This document shows positions 10,885 to 19,300 of a stretch of DNA of 25,956 nt, one piece after another; the first letter of the stretch is position 1; every line of letters starts with the position of its first letter. Origin of the DNA: a virus; IMG/VR virus record IMGVR_UViG_3300030098_004715, positions 1 through 25,956 of that record; one strand, given 5' to 3'. The notes under the pieces are model-generated. The model was not told where the DNA came from. It did no database searches and worked only from the letters and a program-made list of their open reading frames with translations. A program made the translations under genes and the position numbers.

Positions 10885-11549
10885 AAAAATATTATTTAAT
10901 ACTCTTACTTTTAGCCTTTAATTGTAAACAAGTTAATGCCAACTCTACAGTTGTAGCATCCCCTTCCAGCTCCAGTCAGGGGTCAGTGGTTAACCAGGGA
11001 ATACAAGTCCAGACTGGTTCTTTTATGTATCAAGAATTAGGTGACGGGATTAGATGCAGCGGCACAACATTAACAATTAACCCCTTTGTTGCAAATGTGA
11101 ATAGTTGGAAAGATCCCTATGAACCTTATTACAACGAGAATATTTACGACGATTCAACTGATGGCGTCCCCGGATCCGTTCTTTATACAAAACCCGTACG
11201 AACGGGGCAACCTAAAAATAATTTATCTAGGAATTTTGGTATAACTGCGACTATCGCCATGCCGTTAGATAGGGAGGCTGTTAAACGATGCAAGCAAGCA
11301 ATGAAAAAAAGAGTTGAATTTTTAGATATGGCCGTGAAAACAAAAAAATTAGATTATTCGCTCTCACGGCTCAAGCATTGCGCCACACAGAAAAAACTCG
11401 GCTATGTATTCGCAGAGGATAGCCCTAGCTTTGTTGTCTGTTCAGACGTTTTACTTACTACGCCTAGCGGGGTATTAATTCAACACAAGCACTCTATTTC
11501 TTCAGATCACGTTGAGCCTTCCGACGCTCAGACAAAGAAAGGGTCTTAG
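10881..11549 (+). CDS. Secreted protein with conserved Cys residues (222 aa)
   Basis: Signal peptide MKKYYLILLLLAFNCKQVNA, cut probably before NSTVV. The mature part contains QELGDGIRCSGTTLTINPF (about 51-69), a Tyr/Asp-rich segment, GVPGSVLYTKPVRTGQ, an alpha-helical block (LDREAVKRCKQAMKKRVEFL) and RLKHCATQKKLGYVF...FVVCSDV. Four Cys in the mature chain could form disulfides outside the cytoplasm. I recall similar proteins (QELGDGIRC, PVRTGQ, PLDR) in marine cyanophages, annotated as unknown. The last 56 bp overlap the convergent minus-strand gene. Confidence 0.72.
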   Translation: MKKYYLILLLLAFNCKQVNANSTVVASPSSSSQGSVVNQGIQVQTGSFMYQELGDGIRCSGTTLTINPFVANVNSWKDPYEPYYNENIYDDSTDGVPGSVLYTKPVRTGQPKNNLSRNFGITATIAMPLDREAVKRCKQAMKKRVEFLDMAVKTKKLDYSLSRLKHCATQKKLGYVFAEDSPSFVVCSDVLLTTPSGVLIQHKHSISSDHVEPSDAQTKKGS

Positions 11550-12309
11550 GTTTTTTACCACGTAAAGATAATATTTTCTTTGTTATTTTCTTGCTAAATG
11601 ATTTCACTTGTCCTTTGATTTTGCCTTGTAAAAATTTCGCTAACGGTTGCCCAAAAGCCGTGACCATTACAACTGAAGTAGTAGCAATTAACGCAGTTGA
11701 AACCAAAGTTGTAGGAGGCGGAACGTATGAATTAATGACATCAAATAACGCTCTATCTTGATAAATTGTTTCGCATACTTCACCGTTTTTTTCATACCTT
11801 AAGACAATTTTGTTTGAAAGTTTAGAGGGTGCGCCGGGTGGAATTGATCCGGGCAAAGGACACGGTAAATCTAATTTTGCTTTTTGATTTAAATCAATAC
11901 TTGATAGATCTGTATCAAAATCACTATTGCTAAAAGCTTCCTCGTTTTCTTCTTTTTGTGTCTCTTTTTCTCTTGATTCTTTTATTTCTGGAAGATTACT
12001 TATTTGTGGGGTTAATATTGCTTGTTCTTCAACTTCTTGTTCTTCTTCTTGACCTGAAAGATTATCTATACTAAACGAGGGCATTTCAAAGACAGGGCCA
12101 TCACAAATTAAAATATTACCTTTTGGGTCTTTATCAATTAAGGCTTTATTTCTAACAGTCCTAGTCCTTACGCAACCGGGCATCCTTATAGCGGGGAATC
12201 CTTCAAAACGTATTTGATTTATTAATGATGGGATTATCGGATTACTTATAGTCTGATCAACGGACCATGTAGGAACTTCTCTTATTTTTATTTCTCGGAT
12301 CTCTGCCAC
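11494..12309 (-). CDS. Cyanophage-type membrane-anchored protein (271 aa)
   Basis: Starts at GTG 12309. The N-terminal domain contains FPAIRMPGCVRTRTVRN and DPKGNILICDGPVFEMPSF; then a long acidic, disordered Glu-rich linker; then LPCPLPGSIPPGAPSKL, NGEVCETIYQDRALFDVINS, and near the C-terminus a membrane segment (TLVSTALIATTSVVMVTAFG) with a very basic tail (KKITKKILSLRGKKPKTLSL). The MPGCV.....DP.G...CD, C.TIY and LS..E..A series is of a kind I recall from marine phages, next to tail genes; function unknown. Last gene of a four-gene unit with its own operator-controlled promoter. It overlaps the convergent secreted-protein gene by 56 bp. Confidence 0.72.
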   Translation of the reverse strand: MAEIREIKIREVPTWSVDQTISNPIIPSLINQIRFEGFPAIRMPGCVRTRTVRNKALIDKDPKGNILICDGPVFEMPSFSIDNLSGQEEEQEVEEQAILTPQISNLPEIKESREKETQKEENEEAFSNSDFDTDLSSIDLNQKAKLDLPCPLPGSIPPGAPSKLSNKIVLRYEKNGEVCETIYQDRALFDVINSYVPPPTTLVSTALIATTSVVMVTAFGQPLAKFLQGKIKGQVKSFSKKITKKILSLRGKKPKTLSLSERRKAQRDLKK

Positions 12310-12312
12310 TAA

Positions 12313-12864
12313 TTAACAATCAGATAAATCTTTTCCCAAGCTAGAACCAATATCTTGCCCGATTTTTTGCGCTCTATTTCTTGCAAAAGGCTCTAATAAA
12401 AATCCTATTATAGGTACATTTGAAAGCCTGCTTGCCCCTGCCGCTGTTGTTAATCCTGACGCAACTAGACCACCATTATTTTTACCTGTAATAGCAGCTT
12501 CTAAACATTTCATATCTATCTCTTTTGTTTTCTCTGTAGGAACGTGGGGGATATATTCACGCCTCACATAACTGACATCTTCTTTCCCGTTCCATTTGGT
12601 TTTTGTCGTATCGCTACTGAATAACACAGTCTTGGGTTGGTGCATATTATGAGTGATTGTTAGATCTAATTTTTCCCCGTCTTTGCTCTCTTTGCTGTAT
12701 CGCATTTGTGAGGCACTGTTTTCTGTTGTATTTAATCTTGCCAAATCGAAAGGGACAGAGCTACTTGACCTTGATAACAAGGATAACGAAAAGAAATTAG
12801 ACCCTATTAAGCCGAGACCTAAAAGGGCGCTTAAATATGGAAACTCAGAACGGTAGTAAGACAT
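12313..12864 (-). CDS. Membrane-associated hypothetical protein (183 aa)
   Basis: N-terminal hydrophobic segment (FPYLSALLGLGLIGSNFFSL) as signal anchor, then a polar middle with RREYIPHVPTEKTKEIDMKC and a Gly/Ala-rich hydrophobic C-terminal part (GGLVASGLTTAAGASRLSNV, PIIGFLLEPFARN) ending in DLSDC. No domain recognised. It is packed between the 66-aa gene (20-nt overlap) and the 271-aa gene (3-nt gap), so the products may form a membrane complex; this is inference from gene order. Confidence 0.66.
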   Translation of the reverse strand: MSYYRSEFPYLSALLGLGLIGSNFFSLSLLSRSSSSVPFDLARLNTTENSASQMRYSKESKDGEKLDLTITHNMHQPKTVLFSSDTTKTKWNGKEDVSYVRREYIPHVPTEKTKEIDMKCLEAAITGKNNGGLVASGLTTAAGASRLSNVPIIGFLLEPFARNRAQKIGQDIGSSLGKDLSDC

Positions 12865-13045
12865 TTCCCGTAGACGAAGGAACGCTTATCTTTGGCATTG
12901 CTTCTTTCACAAGAGAAGGTAACTGCTTCTGAACTTCACCCATTATGACTCCTGTAATTTTGCCACGATTGAAGAAGGCAAACGTACCACCCCCAATGGT
13001 TAGCAAGAGAAAAACAGTATTGATGTAAGTAAGAATTTTAATCAT
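12845..13045 (-). CDS. 66-aa single-pass membrane protein
   Basis: N-terminal membrane helix (LTYINTVFLLLTIGGGTFAF), then FNRGKITGVIMGEVQKQLPS and a Pro/Ser/Val tail ending in LLPF. Short proteins with TGV-MGEVQK after one helix and a proline-rich end occur, as I recall, in cyanophage tail regions. The final LPF also echoes the tips of the 73-aa and 115-aa proteins. It overlaps the upstream 82-aa gene by 8 nt and the downstream gene by 20 nt. Confidence 0.66.
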   Translation of the reverse strand: MIKILTYINTVFLLLTIGGGTFAFFNRGKITGVIMGEVQKQLPSLVKEAMPKISVPSSTGNVLLPF

Positions 13046-13286
13046 TTGCTATCCCTGCTTCTCTGTCAATTTCAGCTATTAGTTCATTATTAATTGCTTT
13101 AATCCTTTCACTCTTTGGTAATAACTCTTCTTGTGCCTTTGTTTGTATAGCTTGAATTTCTTCATTAGCACTTACTATTTCAGGCCTTTCCTGTATTGCT
13201 TTTATTTCTGCATTAGCATTAGTTTCAATTGCTTTCGCCTCTTCTAATAAAGCTTTTTTCTCATTAACTAAGTTTTGGTCAGCCAT
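13038..13286 (-). CDS. Coiled-coil protein (82 aa), first of the accessory unit
   Basis: Almost wholly helical and charged: NEKKALLEEAKAIETNANAE, IKAIQERPEIV, SANEEIQAIQTKAQEELLP, ERIKAINNELIAEIDRE. Repeated A-I/Q spacing about every 14 to 17 residues suggests an old internal repeat. No catalytic motif. It is the first gene after the repressible promoter at 13309-13336, with a leader of only about 16 nt. A structural or scaffold-like role in the membrane cassette is possible. Confidence 0.66.
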   Translation of the reverse strand: MADQNLVNEKKALLEEAKAIETNANAEIKAIQERPEIVSANEEIQAIQTKAQEELLPKSERIKAINNELIAEIDREAGIAND

Positions 13287-13308
13287 TGATTTTTATTAAC
13301 TACGTCTA

Positions 13309-13336
13309 AGTATAGAGTCAACCCTTGATCTGTCAA
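13309..13336 (-). promoter_or_regulatory. Promoter with repressor operator for the accessory unit
   Basis: Minus-strand reading: TTGACA (13336-13331), 16 bp, TATACT (13314-13309). The spacer contains GGGTTGACTC (13324-13315), a one-base variant of the operator. It separates the four-gene unit 13286-11494 from the tail operon to the right. A small hairpin (CTTGC, TCA, GCAAG, 13382-13394) lies between but has only a weak T-run on the plus strand. The rest of 13287-13397 appears empty. Confidence 0.68.
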
Positions 13337-13397
13337 AGTAGTAATCACGTCTAAAAGTCGCAACCGGTTTATACTCCCTGACTTGCTCAGCAAGCTT

Positions 13398-15071
13398 TTA
13401 ATCAATTTTTCTAGCTCCACCACTAAAACCCTCATTACTACCACCAGTTCCATCTTTAACATTTGGTAAGTCTGTTATGACTGCATACGTAGAATCATCT
13501 GATTCATCAACTGAATTAGCATTATAGTTAAAACTACCTTTCCAACGACTCGATTGTGTTCCAGTTCCTCCGTTTCCGAAATCGCTGTTAGATGCACTTG
13601 CACTAGTAAGACCTGCCCCTAAATCACTAATAATTATTTGATAATCGTTAGTTGATGTGCCATCACCGTAAGTTCCATTAGTGGGACCATTAACAGCATC
13701 AAAAACCATAAGCATGCCTTGATGTGGATCTTCAATAATATCTATCCCGACATATAATTTACCGTCTTTTTCAATAGAACTAACTCCACGGGCATCCACG
13801 GTCGAACCCGCTTTTTGAACCTTAATATCTTTAACCCAATCATGACTCTTAGTACTAGCATCAAACTGAGTTCTTCCAACAACAGCATGTCTATCAAAAT
13901 TACTTGAAGCAGTATCCCTTTGCCCAGCCCAATAAACTCTACTATCATTTTGACTGTAATTTATATCATTTAAATACATTGAATAGTCTGTTCTCCAAGA
14001 AGCATCAGTATTACTGCCACTAGATAACACCACTCGCGCAACAGCTATAGCCGCTCGACCTGAATACTGATAGCTTGCAGCTTGAATTATAGTACTACTG
14101 TCTACATGTGTAACTTTGTGGCTGTGTGCGGCCGTGTAAGGACTGTTAGGAAAAGTGTTTTCTAGTCTTCTCCAATATTCAGAGCCATTTCCTCCAAAAT
14201 TACCACCTGAAGCTGCTGAACCTGCCATCCAATTTATATAGCCATCAAGTGCAATGCAGATGTAACCTGTCGTCCCTGAAGGCCAATAAAGACTTGAACT
14301 ATTGGAAGGCTGAAAAGTTTCAGCAAAGCTAGAACCGCTTAATGTATAACTACTGTAACCAGTATGGCTTGAACCAATATTAGAGCCATCTGAGGCTTTT
14401 TGTGCCAATAGAAAACCTACATCATGATTGCCATAAGTCTCTATTTTTACTTCGCCTAATTGAACACCAGTATCTACAAAATAATCAAGACTACTATTTT
14501 CTGGACAATGAATAAGACCACCCCCTAGATTATTTACATGGCCAGCACTTTCCGCTGATCTAAAATACCCTGATACTGTGTCATTAGTGCTGTTCCAATT
14601 GTTTCTGATTCCGTCATAAGCATCTTGTCTTCTAGCCCATTGTTCAGAACCATCAGAGCTGCTAAGGGCTACATGAACTAAATCTCCATAAACTTGGTTC
14701 CAACTATAAACATCTAATACAGAACAGATAATATATCCGTTGTATGGAGACCAAACGATGCCACTACACCATTTTGTGTTGGACTGTTCTGATGTTGGAG
14801 ATTGAACAGACCCAGAAGCTACTTTAGCCGAAACCATAATTTGTTTAACCCATTTAACTGCTCCAAACTTGTCGTGCTTAGTAACGACACATCCTCCATA
14901 TAGCCACTTCGCCCATGCTGTATAAATATTGCCATCATCATCAATCGTTATATTTTTTACGATTCTTAGACCAGTGGCACTAGCGGAATTACTAGGAGAG
15001 CCTTTTGCCATAGTCCACCAATACTCATCCCCTCCTAAACTGGCACCTAAAAACATTTGTTGAATAGGCAT
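13398..15071 (-). CDS. Tail-fibre or receptor-binding type protein (557 aa)
   Basis: N-terminus MPIQQMFLGASLGGDEYWWT is the short tail-attachment form common at the start of cyanophage fibre and appendage proteins. The rest is repeated beta-strand blocks rich in Ser, Gly, Asn, Trp and Tyr (IDDDGNIYTAWAKW, WVKQIMVS, GYIICSVLDVYSW, YICIALDGYINWM, KLYVGIDIIEDP), like a multi-blade beta-propeller. It ends with a Gly-rich segment GGSNEGFSGGARK. The Shine-Dalgarno GGAG lies 8 nt before ATG 15071. As the last gene of the tail operon, after the large fibre gene, it probably recognises the host surface; a role as side appendage is also possible. Confidence 0.68.
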   Translation of the reverse strand: MPIQQMFLGASLGGDEYWWTMAKGSPSNSASATGLRIVKNITIDDDGNIYTAWAKWLYGGCVVTKHDKFGAVKWVKQIMVSAKVASGSVQSPTSEQSNTKWCSGIVWSPYNGYIICSVLDVYSWNQVYGDLVHVALSSSDGSEQWARRQDAYDGIRNNWNSTNDTVSGYFRSAESAGHVNNLGGGLIHCPENSSLDYFVDTGVQLGEVKIETYGNHDVGFLLAQKASDGSNIGSSHTGYSSYTLSGSSFAETFQPSNSSSLYWPSGTTGYICIALDGYINWMAGSAASGGNFGGNGSEYWRRLENTFPNSPYTAAHSHKVTHVDSSTIIQAASYQYSGRAAIAVARVVLSSGSNTDASWRTDYSMYLNDINYSQNDSRVYWAGQRDTASSNFDRHAVVGRTQFDASTKSHDWVKDIKVQKAGSTVDARGVSSIEKDGKLYVGIDIIEDPHQGMLMVFDAVNGPTNGTYGDGTSTNDYQIIISDLGAGLTSASASNSDFGNGGTGTQSSRWKGSFNYNANSVDESDDSTYAVITDLPNVKDGTGGSNEGFSGGARKID

Positions 15072-15109
15072 AATTAATCTCCGTGTTGTGTGTTAATTAA
15101 TAGGTACAT

Positions 15110-18100
15110 TTATGACAACCCCGCACCTGAGATGTAGCCAATACTTGCACTAGCAAACCAGATAGTAGCCATGCCTCTAGCGGCAAGCGTACGATTCGCA
15201 TCTGTAGCATCGGCAGAATTGTATAAAGTCAAGCCACTGCCTTTAGTAATTGTTTGATCTGACCCACTGTTATTAATAATCGTCACTGCATCACCAGCAG
15301 AAAATACTGAGTTATTAATAGTTACTCCACCAGTTGATATATAAATCGCTTTACCTGCATCCGCAGCAGTTGCTACATGTGCTGACGACTGAGAATTAGC
15401 AGGTATAGATCTTAAATTTCCTTTGTCATCTGTTACCGTTCCTGTTACCGTAACACCCGTACTCGTCGTCTCTAGCTTAGGAGTCGTACCACCGTTCCAA
15501 TAGAGTTCTACGGCTCCGTCAGATATAAACTTAGCTATATTTTCATTAGTAGTCTCATCTTGGAATATAATACTAGGTGCTTGTATATAAACAGCATCAG
15601 TAGTATCTTTAATTATTAAGTTTCCAGTAGTGTTTGATATATATGAATTATTTCCATCATGGTATGCAGTTAAAGCGTTGCCAGATCCCAGAACTAGAGT
15701 CGCATTGTTTTGATTAGCTACTATATTACCAGTGACATAAAGGCCACCTGAATAAGTTTCCAGCTTCTTACTGTTTGTATTTGGATGATAAAGTTCTACG
15801 CCTCCGTTAGCTTTTATATCTATACCAGGTTCAGTCTCTGTAGCATTTAGAGTGAGACTTCCAGTCTTATTTATAATCTTGGCATTATTCCCGTCATGGT
15901 ATATCTGGAGGTCTGAATCTGTGCCTAAAAATAATTTCTTACTATCTTTAAGAAAAACTCCATTAAAGAAAGCATCATTAAACTGTAAAGAACTAGAGCC
16001 TAAATCTCTAGACGAGTCCGCATCTGGGAGAATATTACCTGTAACCGTAATGCCACTACTAGTAGTTTCGAGCTTAGGGGTTGAGCCACCGTCGTAATAG
16101 AGTTCTACGCCTCCATTCGCTCTGGCATAAACCGCTGCTTCAGTATCATTAACTTGCATAAAAATATTATTAGTATTTTTTACATACAAGTCTCCTTCAG
16201 TGTTAGCGATTATTGAATTTGTACCCGCGTGGTAGAGCTGGAGGTCTGAATCTGTGCCAAATATTGCTTTTGCATTATCAGCAAATTCAAGAGCGTTAGC
16301 TGACTTATCCCATACAAGGTTATAGCTTGCACCAGTAAAAGTGACATCACCAGCCGAGTAAGAAATATTATCTCCACTTGTTACCCATCCACCTGCAGGG
16401 TCTTCTGTCCAAGAAAGAACACCGCCTGTTGTACTTGCTAAGACCTGACCATTAGCACTTGGTAAAGAAGAAGGCAGGGTGTAACTGGTATCAGCCGCTA
16501 ACGTATCTGGAGCTTGTAGAGAAACGAAATAAGAACCTTCGGCATCTGTTTCTGTAAACCTTATCTGCTTCGCATTATCAACAATTAAGTTTCCTGTTAA
16601 CGTTCCACCACTTAAAGGCAATGCTGCATCGGCTGTATTTTGTGCCGCGTCAGCCGCGTCTTTGCAGATTTTAATTGCAGCCGGGGTAGCTGCTTTGGTT
16701 GCTGATGTTGATGTTGTTGCACTTGATAACTGAACACATCCGGCCTGAGAGACACTAGCCTGATCAATTTTTGATGCTGCAATTCCAGCGCTATCGTTAA
16801 TGTCCAGATTGCTTATAGAACCTGCCACATATGAAAACGCACCCGCTGATGAAAGGGCAATATCGCCAGAAACTGTCACCGCTGAAATCGTTCCTGTTGA
16901 CGCCGCACCTACTAAAATTTGCCCTGCTGAAACCGCTGCTAGTTTTGAAAGCGCGATTGCTGCATTTGCCGCGATGTTCGCATTAACTAAGCTTGCATCA
17001 ACCATTGTTGACGTCACAGTGTTTTGATCCGAAGTCGTGATTAAAGTTCCTGAAATGTTCGGTAACAGAATTGTTTTGTCCGAGCTAGTTGGGTTGACTG
17101 TTCCGAGAAAAGTCTCAAACTCATCATCAGCAGACCCCTCAAAGGCTAAAGATCCTGTATGAGTAATACGCAAAAGACCAGACATTTCACCGCCTGTTTT
17201 TCTGATCTTGTTTGTTTGTAGATTCTCTAAAGAAGTCTGAACCGAATTTGTTATGTCGTCACCCGTTGCACTTACTGAAACATTGCCTGCGGAGGTCGCT
17301 GCGATAGCGCTTGAAACATCTACATGTTGCCATGCTGTCCCGTCACTCAATAAATAATCAGGAGCATTAAGAGTTACGGCGGGGGCATTGCCTGAACCTG
17401 TACCCGTATCATCTACTACAACATATCCTCTACGGTTTGTGCTTGAGGCATTAGGTAATGCGTTGTTTACTGTAAGCCCTGCGGCTGAACCTGATGTCGT
17501 GATGCTAGAAACTGTGTTATCACTCGCAGAATAGAGACCGAGAAACACTAATTCACCCGCTGTAATCGTTACAGGTGTCCAACTCGACCCCGTCCATATA
17601 TACTCGTCAGAATTGAACTCGTCCCAGAATCGCTGCCCTTTAAAATCTCCCGCGCTTGGGAATGTAGTAATTTGAGACGTACTACCAGGGCCACCAAAGA
17701 TAGTGGTTGAAGAATCTGAAAGTTTCACTCCTGAAATTGTATTTGTTCCAATTCTCCCCGCGTCGATTGTCCCACTAGTTAAAACTGCGGCGCTTATATT
17801 GGGTATATCACTAGCTTCAATGGTTCCGGCTGATGTAACCAATCCTTGATCACTTACGTTAAACTTAGTAAACCCTGTTCCGGCTGTAACTCCTGAAAGA
17901 CCAATTGTTAAAACTCCATTCCCATCGACGGCTAGAGGGCTAGACGTGCTTGGTACCTTAATCCCACCTACTTCTGTAGTGCTCGAAACAGGAAGGGAAG
18001 CACTAGGAACCGTTGCACTAACTGAAAGTACTTGACCAAAGGCATTAACATTTATCCCGCGAGTATTAAAGGCGGTAACAGTCGTTGCAAGTGAAAGGTC

Positions 18101-19243
18101 GCCGGAACCTGAAACAGATAACCCGCCTGAACTTGGAACCTTAACAACACCAATAGCCGAGGCAGTAGCTACAACGCCAGAGAGGTCATTGGCTTGAATC
18201 GCAGTAATACCAGTACATATGCCTTGGTTCGAGAATGTCAGGCCAAGGGAAGTCGCCCCGGTAATTGTGTTATTGATTGAAAGAACATTGCTATTTATAG
18301 CTAAGCCATTTCCAACCGTTGATGCATTTAGCTTGCTTGCCGTAACACTTCCATCGCGTAATTTTGTAGCCCCGTCTATACCTGTTGTGCTACTGCTACT
18401 TGTCTCAATCTTGTCATTTACTATGGCGCCATCTTGTACTGAATTTGTATCTACGGCGTTGTTAGCTAATTCTGAAGCCCCTACGCAATTTGCTCCGAGC
18501 TGAGTAGAAGTCAAACTATTTGCAACCAATTTCGATGCGTCAATACTTCCGGCAAGTTGACCGTTCGTGATGGTGCCTACCAGATTGGTCGTTTTGTACC
18601 CTGTACTATCTTGGAGGTCAAAGGCTGGATGAGGATCACTTGCGCCTAAAGCCAGAGAAATCCCCCCGAAACTAACAGAACTATTTGATAATTTTGCATT
18701 TTCTATTGAACCCGCTAACTGCGCGTTTGTGATGCTACCTACTAAATTTGTGGTCTTGTAATTTGTGCTGTCGGTTAAATCAAAGGCGGGGGTCGCGTCG
18801 GAATTGCCCAAAGAAACAGAAATCCCACCGAACGAAACAGAAGAATTTGCAAGCTTACTATTATCAATCGATCCCGCAAGTTGACTATTTGAAATACTGC
18901 CTGTTAAAGCCGAGGCAGGGTACCCAGTAGCGTCTTGAAGGTTAAAGCTAGGCGTTAAATCCTGCGCCCCCAGCGAAACAGAAACGCCGCCGAAATTAAC
19001 AGAAGAAGAAACTAACTTCGCATTTGTTACCGTTCCATCTGTTAACGATGCCCCTGAATATCCCGCCCCTACTTTTGATGCTGCTAAACCACCTGTTCCA
19101 ATATTTGCCGCTATCGCTGTTGCTAAATTCGTCGTGGTTATCTTCCTCGTTTCGGCAGCGGTTGTATTAACTATCGCGAATGGAAAAGTCCCTAAAACTG
19201 TCCCGGTCTCCTCATGTAATTGCGAAATCTGTAGGTCAGCCAT
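15110..19243 (-). CDS. Long tail fibre with two families of internal repeats (1377 aa)
   Basis: Residues about 73-235 hold three copies of a 54-residue repeat (SVSFGGIS-x-LG ... FDL-DST-YKTTNLVG-IT-x-QLAGSI-x-KL). The middle is long, Thr/Ser/Gly-rich and strand-like. Residues about 1000-1280 hold a second repeat (DLQ-YHDG-NS-I ... GGVELYY-GG-TPKLETT-G-TVTGNI), well known to me from marine phage fibres. The C-terminus (AVTIINNSGSDQTITKG, RTLAARGMATIWF, GYISGAGL) is a usual fibre tip. Trimeric beta-helix structure is expected. Long stretches of similar DNA within the gene invite recombination and variation of host range. Five antisense frames inside it are shadows. Confidence 0.85.
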   Translation of the reverse strand: MADLQISQLHEETGTVLGTFPFAIVNTTAAETRKITTTNLATAIAANIGTGGLAASKVGAGYSGASLTDGTVTNAKLVSSSVNFGGVSVSLGAQDLTPSFNLQDATGYPASALTGSISNSQLAGSIDNSKLANSSVSFGGISVSLGNSDATPAFDLTDSTNYKTTNLVGSITNAQLAGSIENAKLSNSSVSFGGISLALGASDPHPAFDLQDSTGYKTTNLVGTITNGQLAGSIDASKLVANSLTSTQLGANCVGASELANNAVDTNSVQDGAIVNDKIETSSSSTTGIDGATKLRDGSVTASKLNASTVGNGLAINSNVLSINNTITGATSLGLTFSNQGICTGITAIQANDLSGVVATASAIGVVKVPSSGGLSVSGSGDLSLATTVTAFNTRGINVNAFGQVLSVSATVPSASLPVSSTTEVGGIKVPSTSSPLAVDGNGVLTIGLSGVTAGTGFTKFNVSDQGLVTSAGTIEASDIPNISAAVLTSGTIDAGRIGTNTISGVKLSDSSTTIFGGPGSTSQITTFPSAGDFKGQRFWDEFNSDEYIWTGSSWTPVTITAGELVFLGLYSASDNTVSSITTSGSAAGLTVNNALPNASSTNRRGYVVVDDTGTGSGNAPAVTLNAPDYLLSDGTAWQHVDVSSAIAATSAGNVSVSATGDDITNSVQTSLENLQTNKIRKTGGEMSGLLRITHTGSLAFEGSADDEFETFLGTVNPTSSDKTILLPNISGTLITTSDQNTVTSTMVDASLVNANIAANAAIALSKLAAVSAGQILVGAASTGTISAVTVSGDIALSSAGAFSYVAGSISNLDINDSAGIAASKIDQASVSQAGCVQLSSATTSTSATKAATPAAIKICKDAADAAQNTADAALPLSGGTLTGNLIVDNAKQIRFTETDAEGSYFVSLQAPDTLAADTSYTLPSSLPSANGQVLASTTGGVLSWTEDPAGGWVTSGDNISYSAGDVTFTGASYNLVWDKSANALEFADNAKAIFGTDSDLQLYHAGTNSIIANTEGDLYVKNTNNIFMQVNDTEAAVYARANGGVELYYDGGSTPKLETTSSGITVTGNILPDADSSRDLGSSSLQFNDAFFNGVFLKDSKKLFLGTDSDLQIYHDGNNAKIINKTGSLTLNATETEPGIDIKANGGVELYHPNTNSKKLETYSGGLYVTGNIVANQNNATLVLGSGNALTAYHDGNNSYISNTTGNLIIKDTTDAVYIQAPSIIFQDETTNENIAKFISDGAVELYWNGGTTPKLETTSTGVTVTGTVTDDKGNLRSIPANSQSSAHVATAADAGKAIYISTGGVTINNSVFSAGDAVTIINNSGSDQTITKGSGLTLYNSADATDANRTLAARGMATIWFASASIGYISGAGLS

Positions 19244-19300
19244 CTTTTACTCTTAATACCTTTGCTTACATATTAACTGCCATAAGCATACTTAGAACTA

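Noticed and set aside
13268-13462. A minus-strand frame between the fibre gene and the coiled-coil gene
   Set aside because: It overlaps the end of the 557-aa gene in another frame and runs through the promoter and operator at 13309-13336; composition is Leu/Val-rich like a shadow.
15852-18930. Several plus-strand frames of 60-94 codons inside the long fibre gene
   Set aside because: They mirror repeated Ser/Thr/Ala codons on the opposite strand and have no start signals or domain patterns.
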